The notes: generated by a model from the letters alone, not told the origin. A stretch of DNA of 64,000 nt from Variovorax sp. PAMC28562 (GCF_014303735.1 NZ_CP060296.1:3307501-3371500), one strand, 5' to 3'. Numbered from the stretch's first letter, positions 1 to 10,526 are shown. Made by a program: numbers and translations.

Positions 1-2255
<2,255 letters not shown>

Positions 2256-2374
2256 TATAACTTTGATCTAATCGATCAGGGTGTTATGCCAAGTTGACGC
2301 ATTCAAAATAAGCTCAAGCTGATTCCAAACTCTATGAATTCGTTGTCTTGACTTGTCAAGACGACAACCAGTTA

Positions 2375-2489
2375 TGCCTGATGACCATAGCGACGTGGTA
2401 CCACTCCTTCCCATCCCGAACAGGAAAGTGAAACGCGTCAGCGCCGATGATAGTGCGGGTTCCCGTGTGAAAGTAGGTCATTGTCAGGC
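2375..2489 (+). rRNA. rrf: 5S ribosomal RNA
   Basis: A 115-base 5S rRNA begins TGCCTGATGACCATAGCG and ends with GTAGGTCATTGTCAGGC; the two ends pair to form helix I. The conserved CCATCCCGAACAGG and CGCCGATGATAGTG blocks are present. It lies about 120 bases after the 23S 3' end, as expected for an rRNA operon. A strong intrinsic terminator follows at once and ends the operon. Confidence 0.96.
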
Positions 2490-2500
2490 TCTTACAGCCT

Positions 2501-2532
2501 AAAAAAGCCCAGCCGAAAGGTTGGGCTTTTTT
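2501..2532 (+). terminator. rRNA operon intrinsic terminator
   Basis: The arms GCCCAGCC and GGTTGGGC (one G-T pair) close a GAAA tetraloop, with an A-tract before and a run of eight T after. It sits 11 bases behind 5S rRNA. Confidence 0.93.
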
Positions 2533-3006
2533 TTGTTCTGCGATTCGGTTGGTTTGAAAATGTCGGCTATCGAATAGTCTTGAGACTGGCGTCGAATACA
2601 TGCTGCGACACACTCCAACTCAATAGATGTCATCACTCGATGAACCGGGGCAGTTCGCTCTGAAGGATCACGTGCGCGCGGCGCGCGCCCGAACGACTCA
2701 CGATATGGAGAGATCGTGCACCCGATGCCTCCGCAACTGATGATTCGTGGGCAAGAAGTCTTCCAGACTCACCGCCGAGAACAGACTCTCGTTGTAGCTG
2801 TCACTGCCTCGTATCGTCGCTCCACAATCTGCTCAATATCGCAATTGTCGGGAAAATCTCGAGATTCTTCGACAGCCTGTTAGGTGCACTGATGGGCGTG
2901 CTGTCGATAGCTTGCCGCCGAAAACGGTCGCCGCACGCTTGTGGATCTCGACGATGCGCAGGTGTACGTTACGGCCACGCGACGAGGCGGCATGCCAGCC
3001 ATAGAA
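2533..3006. other. Intergenic stretch without a recognisable gene
   Basis: About 470 bases between the rRNA terminator and the tRNA-Pro terminator. Short frames exist on both strands but show no recognisable protein, convincing ribosome binding site or the codon bias of the neighbours. A GC palindrome (GCGCGCGGCGCGCGC) lies near 2674. I see nothing I can name. Confidence 0.6.
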
Positions 3007-3008
3007 CG

Positions 3009-3042
3009 AAAAAGCCGGTAGCGATTTGCATCACTACCGGCT
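3009..3042 (-). terminator. Terminator behind tRNA-Pro
   Basis: On the minus strand, AGCCGGTAG pairs with CTACCGGCT across a 12-base loop and is followed by TTTTT. It starts 11 bases after the CCA end of the tRNA. Confidence 0.9.
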
Positions 3043-3053
3043 ATTCGTTTTTT

Positions 3054-3130
<77 letters not shown>

Positions 3131-3184
3131 ACAAGCCTTCTATTCTAGCTCGGCTTTGCGCGTTAATCCGTATTCGCATGGATT

Positions 3185-3916
3185 TCATCGCTTGGCGTAC
3201 TGCATGCTGCCAAAAAGAACCTCACGCGACTTGTCATCGGTGATGGGTTTGCGCAGATCGGCCATGACCTTCACGCCACGCTGCACTGCCGGCCGTGCAG
3301 CAATGGCATCAAACCATGTCTTAAGGTGCGGGTAGTCAGTGAGCGTGATGCCCTGGTTCTCCCAACTGCGCAGCCAGGGAAAAATCGCGATGTCGGCAAT
3401 CGAATAATGCTTTCCCGCGATGAACTTCGACCGGGCCAGCTGGCGGTCGATAACGCCGTACAACCGCTTCGCTTCGTTGCTGTAACGATCGATGGCATAG
3501 CCAACCTTCTCGGGCGCATACAGCCGAAAGTGATGCGCCTGGCCGAGCATTGGGCCGACGCCGCCCATCTGGAACATCAGCCATTGCAGCACGTCGTAAC
3601 GAGCGCGGTCGCCGGTCGGCATGAACTTGCCGGTCTTGCCGGCGAGGTACACCAGAATGGCACCGGATTCGAACAACGAGATCGGCTTGCCATCCGGTCC
3701 ATCGGGGTCGGTGATGGCCGGGATTTTGTTGTTGGGGCTGATCTGCAAAAACTCGGGCGCGAACTGATCGCCAGAGCCGATGTTCACCGGGTGCGCCACG
3801 TAAGGCAGGCGGCACTCTTCCAGCATGATGTGCACTTTGTGGCCGTTGGGCGTGGGCCAGGTGTAGACGTCGATGGGTGATGGCCGGAGTGTCGTGGCTG
3901 TATTGGGCGTGGGCAT
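3185..3916 (-). CDS. Glutathione S-transferase, YfcG/YghU (Nu) type
   Basis: A 243-residue cytosolic GST-fold protein. The N-terminal thioredoxin-like domain carries TPNGHKV (22-28), NNKIPAI (62-68) and FESGAI (82-87), the glutathione-site pattern of the YfcG/YghU group, which are disulfide-bond reductases rather than classic transferases. The C-terminal helical domain follows. The frame stays open to 4006, but the first 30 codons overlap the relic of the upstream pseudogene, so the ATG at 3916, just before the homologous IDVYTW segment, is chosen. Physiological substrate unknown. It is fused in position to the truncated end of the pseudogene, which suggests a deletion junction at about 3917. 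Confidence 0.88.
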   Translation of the reverse strand: MPTPNTATTLRPSPIDVYTWPTPNGHKVHIMLEECRLPYVAHPVNIGSGDQFAPEFLQISPNNKIPAITDPDGPDGKPISLFESGAILVYLAGKTGKFMPTGDRARYDVLQWLMFQMGGVGPMLGQAHHFRLYAPEKVGYAIDRYSNEAKRLYGVIDRQLARSKFIAGKHYSIADIAIFPWLRSWENQGITLTDYPHLKTWFDAIAARPAVQRGVKVMADLRKPITDDKSREVLFGSMQYAKR

Positions 3917-4863
3917 GACGCGCACTATGCCACCGCCCGTCCATTTCCACGCCGCAGCCCTGGAGCCAGCTCGTTTCAGGCTCGGCACCGACGAACAGGA
4001 ACACATTGCGCGCCGCGCACTCGTACTGGTCGCCGCTGCGCGCGTTGCGCCAAGTGGTGCCGTTCAGCCCGGGGACGGGCTCGCCGTGCAGGCTAACCAG
4101 TTCCATATGTGGGTGCAGCTCGATGTTGAGCGCGGGTTCGATGCGGTCGATCAGGTGGCGCGACATGCTAGCCGCCAGCGACGGCCCACGCATCAACATG
4201 TTGACCTTGGCAGCGTGCTGCGACAAAAACACCGCAGCCCGGCCGGCCGAGTTACCGCCGCCGACCAAGGCGATCTCCTGCAGTGCGCACCCGCGAGCTT
4301 CGATCGCCGAGGTGCAGTACCAGATGCCGCGGCCTTCGAGCTCTTTCAGCCGCGGCACGTCGGGCAGGCGGTCGCGTGCGCCGCTGGCGATGACCACGAT
4401 GCGTGCATTCAGCAGGCGTCCGTCATCGATTTGGATGGCGAGCTGGCCCTGCGGCCCTGAGCGCGAACAGTCATCGACACGACCTTGGCCGGGATCGGCA
4501 TCTCGGCGCCGAACTTTTGCGCCCGCACTTAGGCGCGGCCGGCCAATGCGCCGCCGGAAATGCCAGTCGGAAAGCCCAGCTAGTTCTCGATCTCCGCGCT
4601 AGCGCTGGCCAAGCCGTCGTGCGGGTCGCCGTTCCGGCCAAGGAAGTTCTGCAGCCGCCGCACATCGGTCGGGCCGATCAGGACGGGACCGTTGGCGCCC
4701 ATCTCCATCGACGCAACGTCGCGCAGGATCAGCGCACGCAACACACACTCGCCGAGATCGGCCTCCACGATGATGAGCGCCCGCAGCTGTTCGAACGGCA
4801 CCATCAGCACTTTCACGTGTGCCTCTGCGTGGCCATCGACCAGCGCTGCCCCACGCGTCAGAG
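3917..4863 (-). pseudogene. Decayed cNMP-binding / thioredoxin-reductase-like flavoprotein
   Basis: Remains of a protein of the family with an N-terminal cyclic-nucleotide-binding-like domain and a C-terminal thioredoxin-reductase-like domain. The frame ending at 4580 keeps a linker part (EADLGECVLRALILRDV) and then jumps to ASAEIEN, losing about 100 residues with the FAD motif and active-site region. An in-frame TAG (4580-4582, where Tyr is usual in the ENY motif) and a TAA (4529-4531) follow, inside otherwise well-kept LGFPTGISGGALAGRA and QKFGAEMPIPA segments. Around 4460 the homology changes frame and continues as ASGARDRLPDVPRL and the NADPH-site LVGGGNSAGRAA, then breaks at about 3917 where the GST begins. 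The start is missing too; homology begins right behind the hemolysin-III stop codon. Confidence 0.88.
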
Positions 4864-5502
4864 CATCAGCCGCGTCACGGTGAAGTAGTGCGTCATCGTG
4901 CCGCCGAGAACGAAAAGGTGCCACACGCCATGGGCGTGGGCCCAACCGGGCCGATTGAGATAGAAGACAGTGCCAGCGGTGTACACGGCCGCGCCTGCTA
5001 GCAGTCCGATAAGCGCGAGCCTGTCCAGTCGAGCGGCGAGCGGCGCTGCAGTGAGCACGCAAAGCCATCCCATGGCAATGTAGATGCGCAGCGAGGGTTC
5101 GGGCGTGTTCGCCGGGTCTGCGGGCCGCAGTTCGCGCAAGATGCCGTAGCCAGCGAAAGACCAGATCGCGCTTAGCAATGCTGCTGCCCAGGCGACCGGC
5201 AACGAGACCAACACGAAAGGCGTACAGGTGCCTGCGATCAGCAGGTAGATCGCGCAGTGGTCCGCACGCTCCCATCGTGTACGCGCCAAGCCTTGCGCAG
5301 AGTGGAACATGGCAGAGGCGGCATACAACGCCACGGCACAGGCCGCGAACACCAAGGCACCGATGATCTTGGAGGGCTCGCCCGTGGTAATCGCACGTGG
5401 AAGCAGCACTGTCGCCCCGCCGATTACAAGCACCAGTCCGAGCAAATGCGAGTAGCCGTTGAAGCGCTCGCCGCGGCAAATAAAAAGGCGTTGTGCTGTC
5501 AT
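4858..5502 (-). CDS. trhA: Hemolysin III / TrhA-family membrane protein
   Basis: A 214-residue integral membrane protein with about seven hydrophobic helices, matching the hemolysin-III (PAQR-like) family. Conserved residues are visible: H67 in ASAMFHS, D81-H82 in ERADHCAIY, and C-terminal HGVWH and THYF histidines, the likely metal-binding set. The E. coli relative TrhA (YqfA) affects membrane homeostasis; the name hemolysin is historical and does not imply toxin function. The ATG at 5502 overlaps a perfect Pho box whose direction points the other way, toward the gene at 5560, so PhoB binding could also affect this promoter. The stop abuts the pseudogene. Confidence 0.85.
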   Translation of the reverse strand: MTAQRLFICRGERFNGYSHLLGLVLVIGGATVLLPRAITTGEPSKIIGALVFAACAVALYAASAMFHSAQGLARTRWERADHCAIYLLIAGTCTPFVLVSLPVAWAAALLSAIWSFAGYGILRELRPADPANTPEPSLRIYIAMGWLCVLTAAPLAARLDRLALIGLLAGAAVYTAGTVFYLNRPGWAHAHGVWHLFVLGGTMTHYFTVTRLML

Positions 5503-5513
5503 AAATCTGTCAT
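5496..5513 (+). promoter_or_regulatory. Perfect Pho box before small unknown gene
   Basis: CTGTCATAAATCTGTCAT matches the E. coli PhoB consensus (two CTGTCAT-type units, 11-base period) at every position. A -10-like CAGAAT lies 11 bases downstream (5525-5530), which places a start near 5537, about 22 bases before the ATG at 5560. Confidence 0.85.
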
Positions 5514-5559
5514 GTCAGCGCGTCCAGAATCAGAGAATCTCTCCATCTCTAAAACCCTT

Positions 5560-5811
5560 ATGAACGCCATCAAGACTGCCCGAAAAATGATCAGTGCCAA
5601 TCCCGCGAGCGACTCCGCGCGGACGTTGGCACAACTGGTGCTGGCCCTCGAATCTGAAGGCAGCTTCGGCGTGACCGATTTGTACAAACTCGATCTGGCG
5701 ACCTTCGAGCTCGCCATCGACATCCTCAAGGAATGGCGCATCGACCGCTACTACGTCGGCAAAGCCAAGCTGTTCGATCTGTCGATGCAGGTGACAACGC
5801 TGCCCAACTGA
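5560..5811 (+). CDS. Small conserved-looking protein of unknown function, probably Pho-regulated
   Basis: An 83-residue, soluble, mostly helical protein (MNAIKTARKMISANPASDSA at the start, then a helix-rich body with KLDLATFELAIDILKEW). I do not recognise a named family. No signal peptide, membrane segment or cysteine is present. An in-frame ATG at 5512 is rejected because it lies inside the Pho box; the ATG at 5560 fits a transcript starting near 5537. No strong Shine-Dalgarno is visible. It ends 30 bases before the convergent ppk2. A perfect Pho box and position at the head of a phosphate gene cluster imply expression in phosphate starvation, but its task is unknown. Confidence 0.75.
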   Translation: MNAIKTARKMISANPASDSARTLAQLVLALESEGSFGVTDLYKLDLATFELAIDILKEWRIDRYYVGKAKLFDLSMQVTTLPN

Positions 5812-5840
5812 GGCCTTTCATCGGTCGCCGTCCCGATACG

Positions 5841-6779
5841 TCAATAGCGCTCGGGCACCATCATGGCGGCCGACACGGGCTGGCGTGAATACTCCGGATT
5901 CCTTACGCGTGCTGGCAGCGCGACTGGCGCATGCTGTACCTCGTGGTACGGCAACTGCGTCAGCAAGTGCGAGATGCAGTTGAGCCGGGCCTTCTTTTTG
6001 TCGACTGCCTGTACGACCCACCACGGCGCTTCCGGAATGTGCGTGCGCTCCAGCATCACTTCTTTCACGTGGGTGTATTCCTCCCAACGTCGCCGGCTTT
6101 CGAGGTCCATCGGGCTCAGCTTCCATTGCTTGAGCGGATCATGAATACGGCCGAGAAATCGCATGTGCTGCTCATCGTCGGTGATCGAAAACCAGTACTT
6201 GATCAACGTGATGCCTGAGCGCACCAGCATGCGCTCAAAGTCGGGCACCGAGCGAAAGAACTCTTCGTACTCGGCGTCGCTGCAAAAGCCCATCACGCGT
6301 TCGACGCCGGCGCGGTTGTACCAACTGCGGTCGAACAGCACCATTTCGCCGGCCGCTGGCAGGTGCGCTACGTAGCGCTGAAAGTACCACTGCGTGCGCT
6401 CGCGATCATTGGGCGCGGGCAGGGCGGCGACGCGTGCCACGCGCGGGTTGAGCCGCTGGGTGATGCGCTTGATGACGCCGCCCTTGCCGGCCGCGTCGCG
6501 GCCTTCAAACAAGATGACGACTTTCTGCTTGCTGTGCTGGACCCAGTCTTGCAACTTGACCAACTCGCCCTGAAGCCGGAACAGCTCCTGGAAATACAGT
6601 TGGCGTGCCGCCTTGTCTGTGCTGACGAGTTCTCCCGCTTCATCGACACTGCGGTCCTCGAGTTCGAGCTCGAGTTCTTCGTCGTAGCTGTCGACCAGAT
6701 CGCGCGCGATGCGCCGCATCAGGTCTTCGTGGTCGGGCGCGCCAGCGGGCGCGTTGGGTTGTGAGCTGGGTACGGGCAT
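5841..6779 (-). CDS. ppk2: Polyphosphate kinase 2 (PPK2 family)
   Basis: A 312-residue PPK2 that transfers phosphate between polyphosphate and nucleotides, usually favouring NDP phosphorylation from polyphosphate. The P-loop-like FEGRDAAGKGG (91-101) and FDRSWYNRAGVE (149-160, Walker B Asp150) are intact, as is the lid region around RTQWYFQRYVAHLP. The single-domain length is usual. The start is the ATG at 6779, preceded by AGGAG; a longer frame to 6866 runs through the Pho-box region and is not used. A Pho box in the right orientation lies 24 bases upstream. Divergent from the OlsB-like gene. Confidence 0.93.
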   Translation of the reverse strand: MPVPSSQPNAPAGAPDHEDLMRRIARDLVDSYDEELELELEDRSVDEAGELVSTDKAARQLYFQELFRLQGELVKLQDWVQHSKQKVVILFEGRDAAGKGGVIKRITQRLNPRVARVAALPAPNDRERTQWYFQRYVAHLPAAGEMVLFDRSWYNRAGVERVMGFCSDAEYEEFFRSVPDFERMLVRSGITLIKYWFSITDDEQHMRFLGRIHDPLKQWKLSPMDLESRRRWEEYTHVKEVMLERTHIPEAPWWVVQAVDKKKARLNCISHLLTQLPYHEVQHAPVALPARVRNPEYSRQPVSAAMMVPERY

Positions 6780-6802
6780 GGTGCAGATGCTCCTGCCGCA
6801 AT

Positions 6803-6820
6803 ATGACGTTGGCATGACAG
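6803..6820 (-). promoter_or_regulatory. Pho box before ppk2
   Basis: On the minus strand CTGTCATGCCAACGTCAT: first unit perfect, second unit with two changes, 11-base spacing kept. It lies between divergent ppk2 and the OlsB-like gene and points to ppk2, 24 bases from its ATG. That short distance puts the predicted start close to the ATG, so a short or absent leader is possible. Confidence 0.72.
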
Positions 6821-6889
6821 TCGGCGTGTTCACGGTTCTGCCACGGCACCGACACTGTTTTTTCATACGGGCGAGCCAGACTTCGCGCT

Positions 6890-7780
6890 ATGAACGAACT
6901 GCCGAACCCGACGTTTCCTTTCTCGCGCCTGACGCTGCGCGAGGCCATCTGGCCGGTGTCGGCCCAACCGGCGGCGCGCACTCCGCGACTGCCAGAGTCT
7001 TCTGGCAGCAAGGCTGTATCGCAAGGCATCTCCGTGCAATGGGCGCGGCATCAAGACGAAGTGCGCGAAGCCCAGCGACTTCGCTACCAGGTCTTCGCCG
7101 GCGAGATGGGTGCGCGCCTCAGCACATCACTGGCCGGACACGACATCGACCTGTTCGACGACTTCTGCGAGCACCTGCTGGTTCGCGATGTTGCGACGCA
7201 TCAGGTCATCGGCACCTACCGCGTGTTGACGCCGGCGCAGGCACAGCGCGTTGGCGGCACGTACAGCGACACCGAATTCGACCTCACCAGACTGCGTGCG
7301 CTGCGCTCGCGGATGGTCGAGTTGGGCCGCAGCTGCGTGCACGCGGACCATCGGCAAGGCGGTGTGATCCTCGCGCTGTGGGGCGCGCTCGCGGCCTTCA
7401 TGCAGCGCAACAAGCTCGACACCATGATCGGCTGCGCAAGCATTCCGATGCAGCACGACGGGGTTCCAGGCGGTCATGCCGCGGCTAGCATCTGGCGCCA
7501 ACTGTCTGCGAGTCACATGGCCGACATTCGCCATCAGGTGCAGCCGCGCCTGCCGTTGCCGGTCGACCGGCTCGACACCACGCTCGACGTAGAGGCGCCG
7601 GCGCTGATTCGCGGTTACCTCCGCCTCGGTGCCAAGCTGCTCGGTGCCCCCGCCTGGGATCCAGACTTTAACGCGGCTGATCTGCCGATGCTGATGCGCA
7701 TCGAGGACATGCCGGCACGTTATCGGCGGCATTTTCTCGGACACCCTTTACGTCATGCGGCTGTCACGCAACTGTCATAG
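6890..7780 (+). CDS. OlsB-like ornithine N-acyltransferase (GNAT-like, PF13444 type)
   Basis: A 296-residue acyltransferase. LRYQVFAGEMGAR, the HLLVRD and VIGTYRVL strands, and RMVELGRSCVH are hallmarks of the hemolysin-like/OlsB GNAT group. In ornithine lipid synthesis OlsB joins a 3-hydroxyacyl chain from acyl-ACP to ornithine, and OlsA adds the second chain; no OlsA is in this window. A roughly 45-residue poorly conserved N-terminal extension precedes the domain. It lies between ppk2 and ppk1, in line with a phosphorus-free lipid made in phosphate starvation. Its last codons contain the ppk1 Pho box. It could act on another amine, so OlsB is a family-level call. Confidence 0.8.
   Translation: MNELPNPTFPFSRLTLREAIWPVSAQPAARTPRLPESSGSKAVSQGISVQWARHQDEVREAQRLRYQVFAGEMGARLSTSLAGHDIDLFDDFCEHLLVRDVATHQVIGTYRVLTPAQAQRVGGTYSDTEFDLTRLRALRSRMVELGRSCVHADHRQGGVILALWGALAAFMQRNKLDTMIGCASIPMQHDGVPGGHAAASIWRQLSASHMADIRHQVQPRLPLPVDRLDTTLDVEAPALIRGYLRLGAKLLGAPAWDPDFNAADLPMLMRIEDMPARYRRHFLGHPLRHAAVTQLS
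7761..7778 (+). promoter_or_regulatory. Pho box before ppk1
   Basis: CTGTCACGCAACTGTCAT has two nearly perfect units with an 11-base period. It overlaps the 3' end of the OlsB-like gene and lies 82 bases before the ppk1 ATG. Confidence 0.8.
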
Positions 7781-7859
7781 ACGGCATCCACACTGGAACG
7801 GTCACGCGCACCACCGCGCCCGTCGGGCTCTCCGCGCTCTTTGTTCCAGAATCGTGTCC

Positions 7860-9995
7860 ATGTCATTTCATTCCGCCGACAAGGCCATCGCCGCCCCGAC
7901 GCCGGCACCGAAGCAACTCGTGCTGCTCGACCGCGACCACGCCATCCTCGCGTTCAACGAGCGCGTACTCGACTGGGCGCTGCGTCCCGATGTGCCGTTG
8001 ATAGAGAGGCTGCGTTATCTTTGCATCGTGTCGGCCAATCTCGACGAGTTCTTCGAAGTGCGAGTGGCACCGCACCTGATCGCCAGCGGCGCGGGCGACA
8101 GCAAGGGCGTTTACTCGGTTGAATCGTTCGACGCACTGGCCGTCGCCGCGCACACGCTGGTCAACAAGCAATACGCGCTGTACAACAACGAGTTGATGCC
8201 GACGTTTGCCACGCATGGAATCCACATCATTTCGCACGGCGACCGCAATCCGTTGCAGCGCAAATGGGTGCACGACTACTTCGAGCGCGAAGTGCGGCCG
8301 TTGTTGATCCCGGTCGGGCTCGATCCGGCCCATCCGTTTCCGCAGGTGGCCAACAAGTCGCTCAACTTCATCGTGCAACTGGGCGGCAAAGACGCCTTCG
8401 GCCGCGAGAACCCGATCCAGATCGTCAAGGTGCCGCGCGTGTTGCCGCGGCTCATTCGCATGCCGGGCAAGGTGTCGGACGGCAAGACGCTGTTCGTGGC
8501 TTTGTCGAGCGTGGTTCGGGCGCATCTGTCGAGCATGTTCGCCGGCCGTGTCGTCGGCGACTTTTCACAGTTTCGCGTGACGCGGCATTCGGATTTGGCG
8601 GTCGATGAAGAAGATGTCAAGAACCTGCGCACTGCGCTGAGGCAAGGCTTGCAGCATCGCCACTACGGGCAAGCCGTTCGGCTCGAAGTGTCGGCCAGCT
8701 GTGCGGAATCGCTATCGAGCTTTTTGCTGGCGCAGTTCGGGCTGCCGCCGCAGGCGCTCTATCGCGTGCACGGCCCTGTCAATCTGGCGCGGTTGACGCA
8801 ACTCATCGACCTGCTCGACGAGCCGCAGCTTCGCTTTCCACCCTACAAGGCGTCGTACCCGGTCACGTTATCGCCTGGCCAATCGTTCTTCGAACGGCTG
8901 CAGCGCGGTGATGCCTTGATCCACCAGCCTTTCGAGAGCTTCGACGGCGTGTTGGCGTTTTTGCGCGAAGCCGTGCAAGACCCGCAGGTGCTGGCGATCA
9001 AACAGACCATCTACCGAACCGGCACCAACTCCGAGCTGATGGACCTGCTGCGCGAGGCAGTGCGGCGCGGCAAGGAAGTGACCGTGGTGGTTGAGCTCAA
9101 GGCGCGCTTCGACGAAGAGGCCAACATCAACTGGGCCGAGATGCTGGAGTCGATCGGTGCGCAGGTGGTGTATGGCGTCGTCGGACTCAAGACGCACGCC
9201 AAGATGCTGCTGGTCACCCGGCGTGAGGGCAAGCAGATGCGTCGCTATGGCCATTTGTCGACCGGCAACTACAACCCGCTCACCGCGAAGCTCTACACCG
9301 ACATCAGCCATCTGACGGCCGACCCGCTGCTCACGGCGGATATGGAAGCGGTGTTCGTTCACATGGCGAGCCAGAGCAAGCTGCCCAAGCTCAACCGCAT
9401 GTGGCTGGCACCGTTCGACCTGCACAAGAATCTCGTGGCGCAGATCGAGCTGCTGGCCATCGCCGCGGCCAAGGGCGAGCCGACCCGCATCGTCGCCAAG
9501 ATGAACGCGCTGACCGACGAGGCGCTCATTGCCGCGTTGGTGACTGCGGGGCAGGCGGGCGTGAAGATCGACCTGATCGTGCGTGGTGCATGTACGTTGC
9601 CGGCGCAAGTGCCAGGCCTCACTGAAAACATTCGCGTGCGATCGGTGATCGGCCGGTTTCTCGAGCATTCGCGCGTTTTCTATTTCCGCAACGGCGAAGA
9701 CGAATCGCTCTACCTGTCGAGCGCCGACTGGATGAACCGCAACATGATGCGTCGTATCGAGCTGGCCTGGCCCGTCACCGATCCTGGCTTGCGGCAGCGA
9801 CTGATCGACGAGTGCCTTGTCGCGTACCTGCACGACGGTCGCGACGCCTGGGACCTGGGTCCGGATGGTGCCTACGTTCGCATCCATCACGACACGCACG
9901 CGGCGGAAGAGGGCGGCTCGCGCACCATCGAAGCGCACGGCGCGCAGGCCGCATTGATGAACCGCTACGCATCGCGTGGCCTGCAAAAAATTTAA
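7860..9995 (+). CDS. ppk1: Polyphosphate kinase 1
   Basis: A 711-residue PPK1, which makes polyphosphate from the terminal phosphate of ATP. The phosphoacceptor histidine is H465 in YGHLSTGNYN, and the second catalytic histidine is H603 in FLEHSRVFYF. The N-terminal domain begins VLLDRDHAILAFNERVLDWA and the phospholipase-D-like C-terminal domains are complete. The ATG at 7860 is chosen because homology starts a few residues later; the frame extends upstream through the Pho box. sixA follows 38 bases downstream on the same strand, and a Pho box precedes the gene, so induction by low phosphate is likely. Confidence 0.96.
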   Translation: MSFHSADKAIAAPTPAPKQLVLLDRDHAILAFNERVLDWALRPDVPLIERLRYLCIVSANLDEFFEVRVAPHLIASGAGDSKGVYSVESFDALAVAAHTLVNKQYALYNNELMPTFATHGIHIISHGDRNPLQRKWVHDYFEREVRPLLIPVGLDPAHPFPQVANKSLNFIVQLGGKDAFGRENPIQIVKVPRVLPRLIRMPGKVSDGKTLFVALSSVVRAHLSSMFAGRVVGDFSQFRVTRHSDLAVDEEDVKNLRTALRQGLQHRHYGQAVRLEVSASCAESLSSFLLAQFGLPPQALYRVHGPVNLARLTQLIDLLDEPQLRFPPYKASYPVTLSPGQSFFERLQRGDALIHQPFESFDGVLAFLREAVQDPQVLAIKQTIYRTGTNSELMDLLREAVRRGKEVTVVVELKARFDEEANINWAEMLESIGAQVVYGVVGLKTHAKMLLVTRREGKQMRRYGHLSTGNYNPLTAKLYTDISHLTADPLLTADMEAVFVHMASQSKLPKLNRMWLAPFDLHKNLVAQIELLAIAAAKGEPTRIVAKMNALTDEALIAALVTAGQAGVKIDLIVRGACTLPAQVPGLTENIRVRSVIGRFLEHSRVFYFRNGEDESLYLSSADWMNRNMMRRIELAWPVTDPGLRQRLIDECLVAYLHDGRDAWDLGPDGAYVRIHHDTHAAEEGGSRTIEAHGAQAALMNRYASRGLQKI

Positions 9996-10033
9996 CGGCG
10001 CCGCCACGATAAAACCCTGAAAGCCGATCCACC

Positions 10034-10495
10034 ATGGACCTGATTTTCTGGCGCCACGCCGAAGCCGACGACTGGACCGAGGGCTGCGACGACCTGCAGC
10101 GCTCCCTCACCTCGCGTGGCGAAAAGCAGGCCAAGCGCATGGCGTCCTGGCTCGACCGACAACTGCCTGAAGGCACGCGCATCGTGAGCAGTCCGGCGCG
10201 GCGCTGCGAGCAGACCGTATTGGCGATTGGACGCAAATACAAGCTGCGCGACGAGCTCGCACCCGACACCACGCCCGATGCCGTGCTGGCATCTGCCGGC
10301 TGGCCCAACGGCAAGTCGGTGGTGCTGATGGTCGGCCATCAGCCGTCGCTCGGGCAGGCCATCGCGCAACTTCTGGGGCTGCAACAAGACAGCTGCCCGG
10401 TGCGCAAGGGTGCGGTCTGGTGGATTCGCACGCGCGAGCGCGATGGCGATGTGCAGACGGTCGTGGTGACCGTTCAGTCACCCGAGCTGCTCTAG
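10034..10495 (+). CDS. sixA: Phosphohistidine phosphatase SixA
   Basis: A 153-residue histidine-phosphatase-fold protein with the catalytic RH pair at R7-H8 (FWRHAEA) and the second histidine H102 in VGHQPSLG. In E. coli SixA removes phosphate from the histidine of phosphotransferase proteins. Here it follows ppk1 by 38 bases and is convergent with ppx, so it probably shares the ppk1 transcript. Whether its substrate is a PTS protein, another phosphohistidine protein or PPK1's own phosphohistidine cannot be told from the sequence. Confidence 0.88.
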   Translation: MDLIFWRHAEADDWTEGCDDLQRSLTSRGEKQAKRMASWLDRQLPEGTRIVSSPARRCEQTVLAIGRKYKLRDELAPDTTPDAVLASAGWPNGKSVVLMVGHQPSLGQAIAQLLGLQQDSCPVRKGAVWWIRTRERDGDVQTVVVTVQSPELL

Positions 10496-10526
10496 TCCGG
10501 AAGGCGCAATTCGACCGATCGGCAGT

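Noticed and set aside
4529..4582. Recoding of TAG and TAA (suppression or pyrrolysine-like) in the thioredoxin-reductase relic
   Set aside because: A frame change, large internal loss and missing ends accompany the stops, so ordinary decay explains all of it.
4858..5502. Hemolysin III as a virulence toxin
   Set aside because: The family name is historical; it is a PAQR-like membrane protein, and nothing nearby suggests toxin secretion.
8868..10007. A 379-residue minus-strand frame over ppk1
   Set aside because: Antisense shadow of a complete ppk1 with both catalytic histidines.
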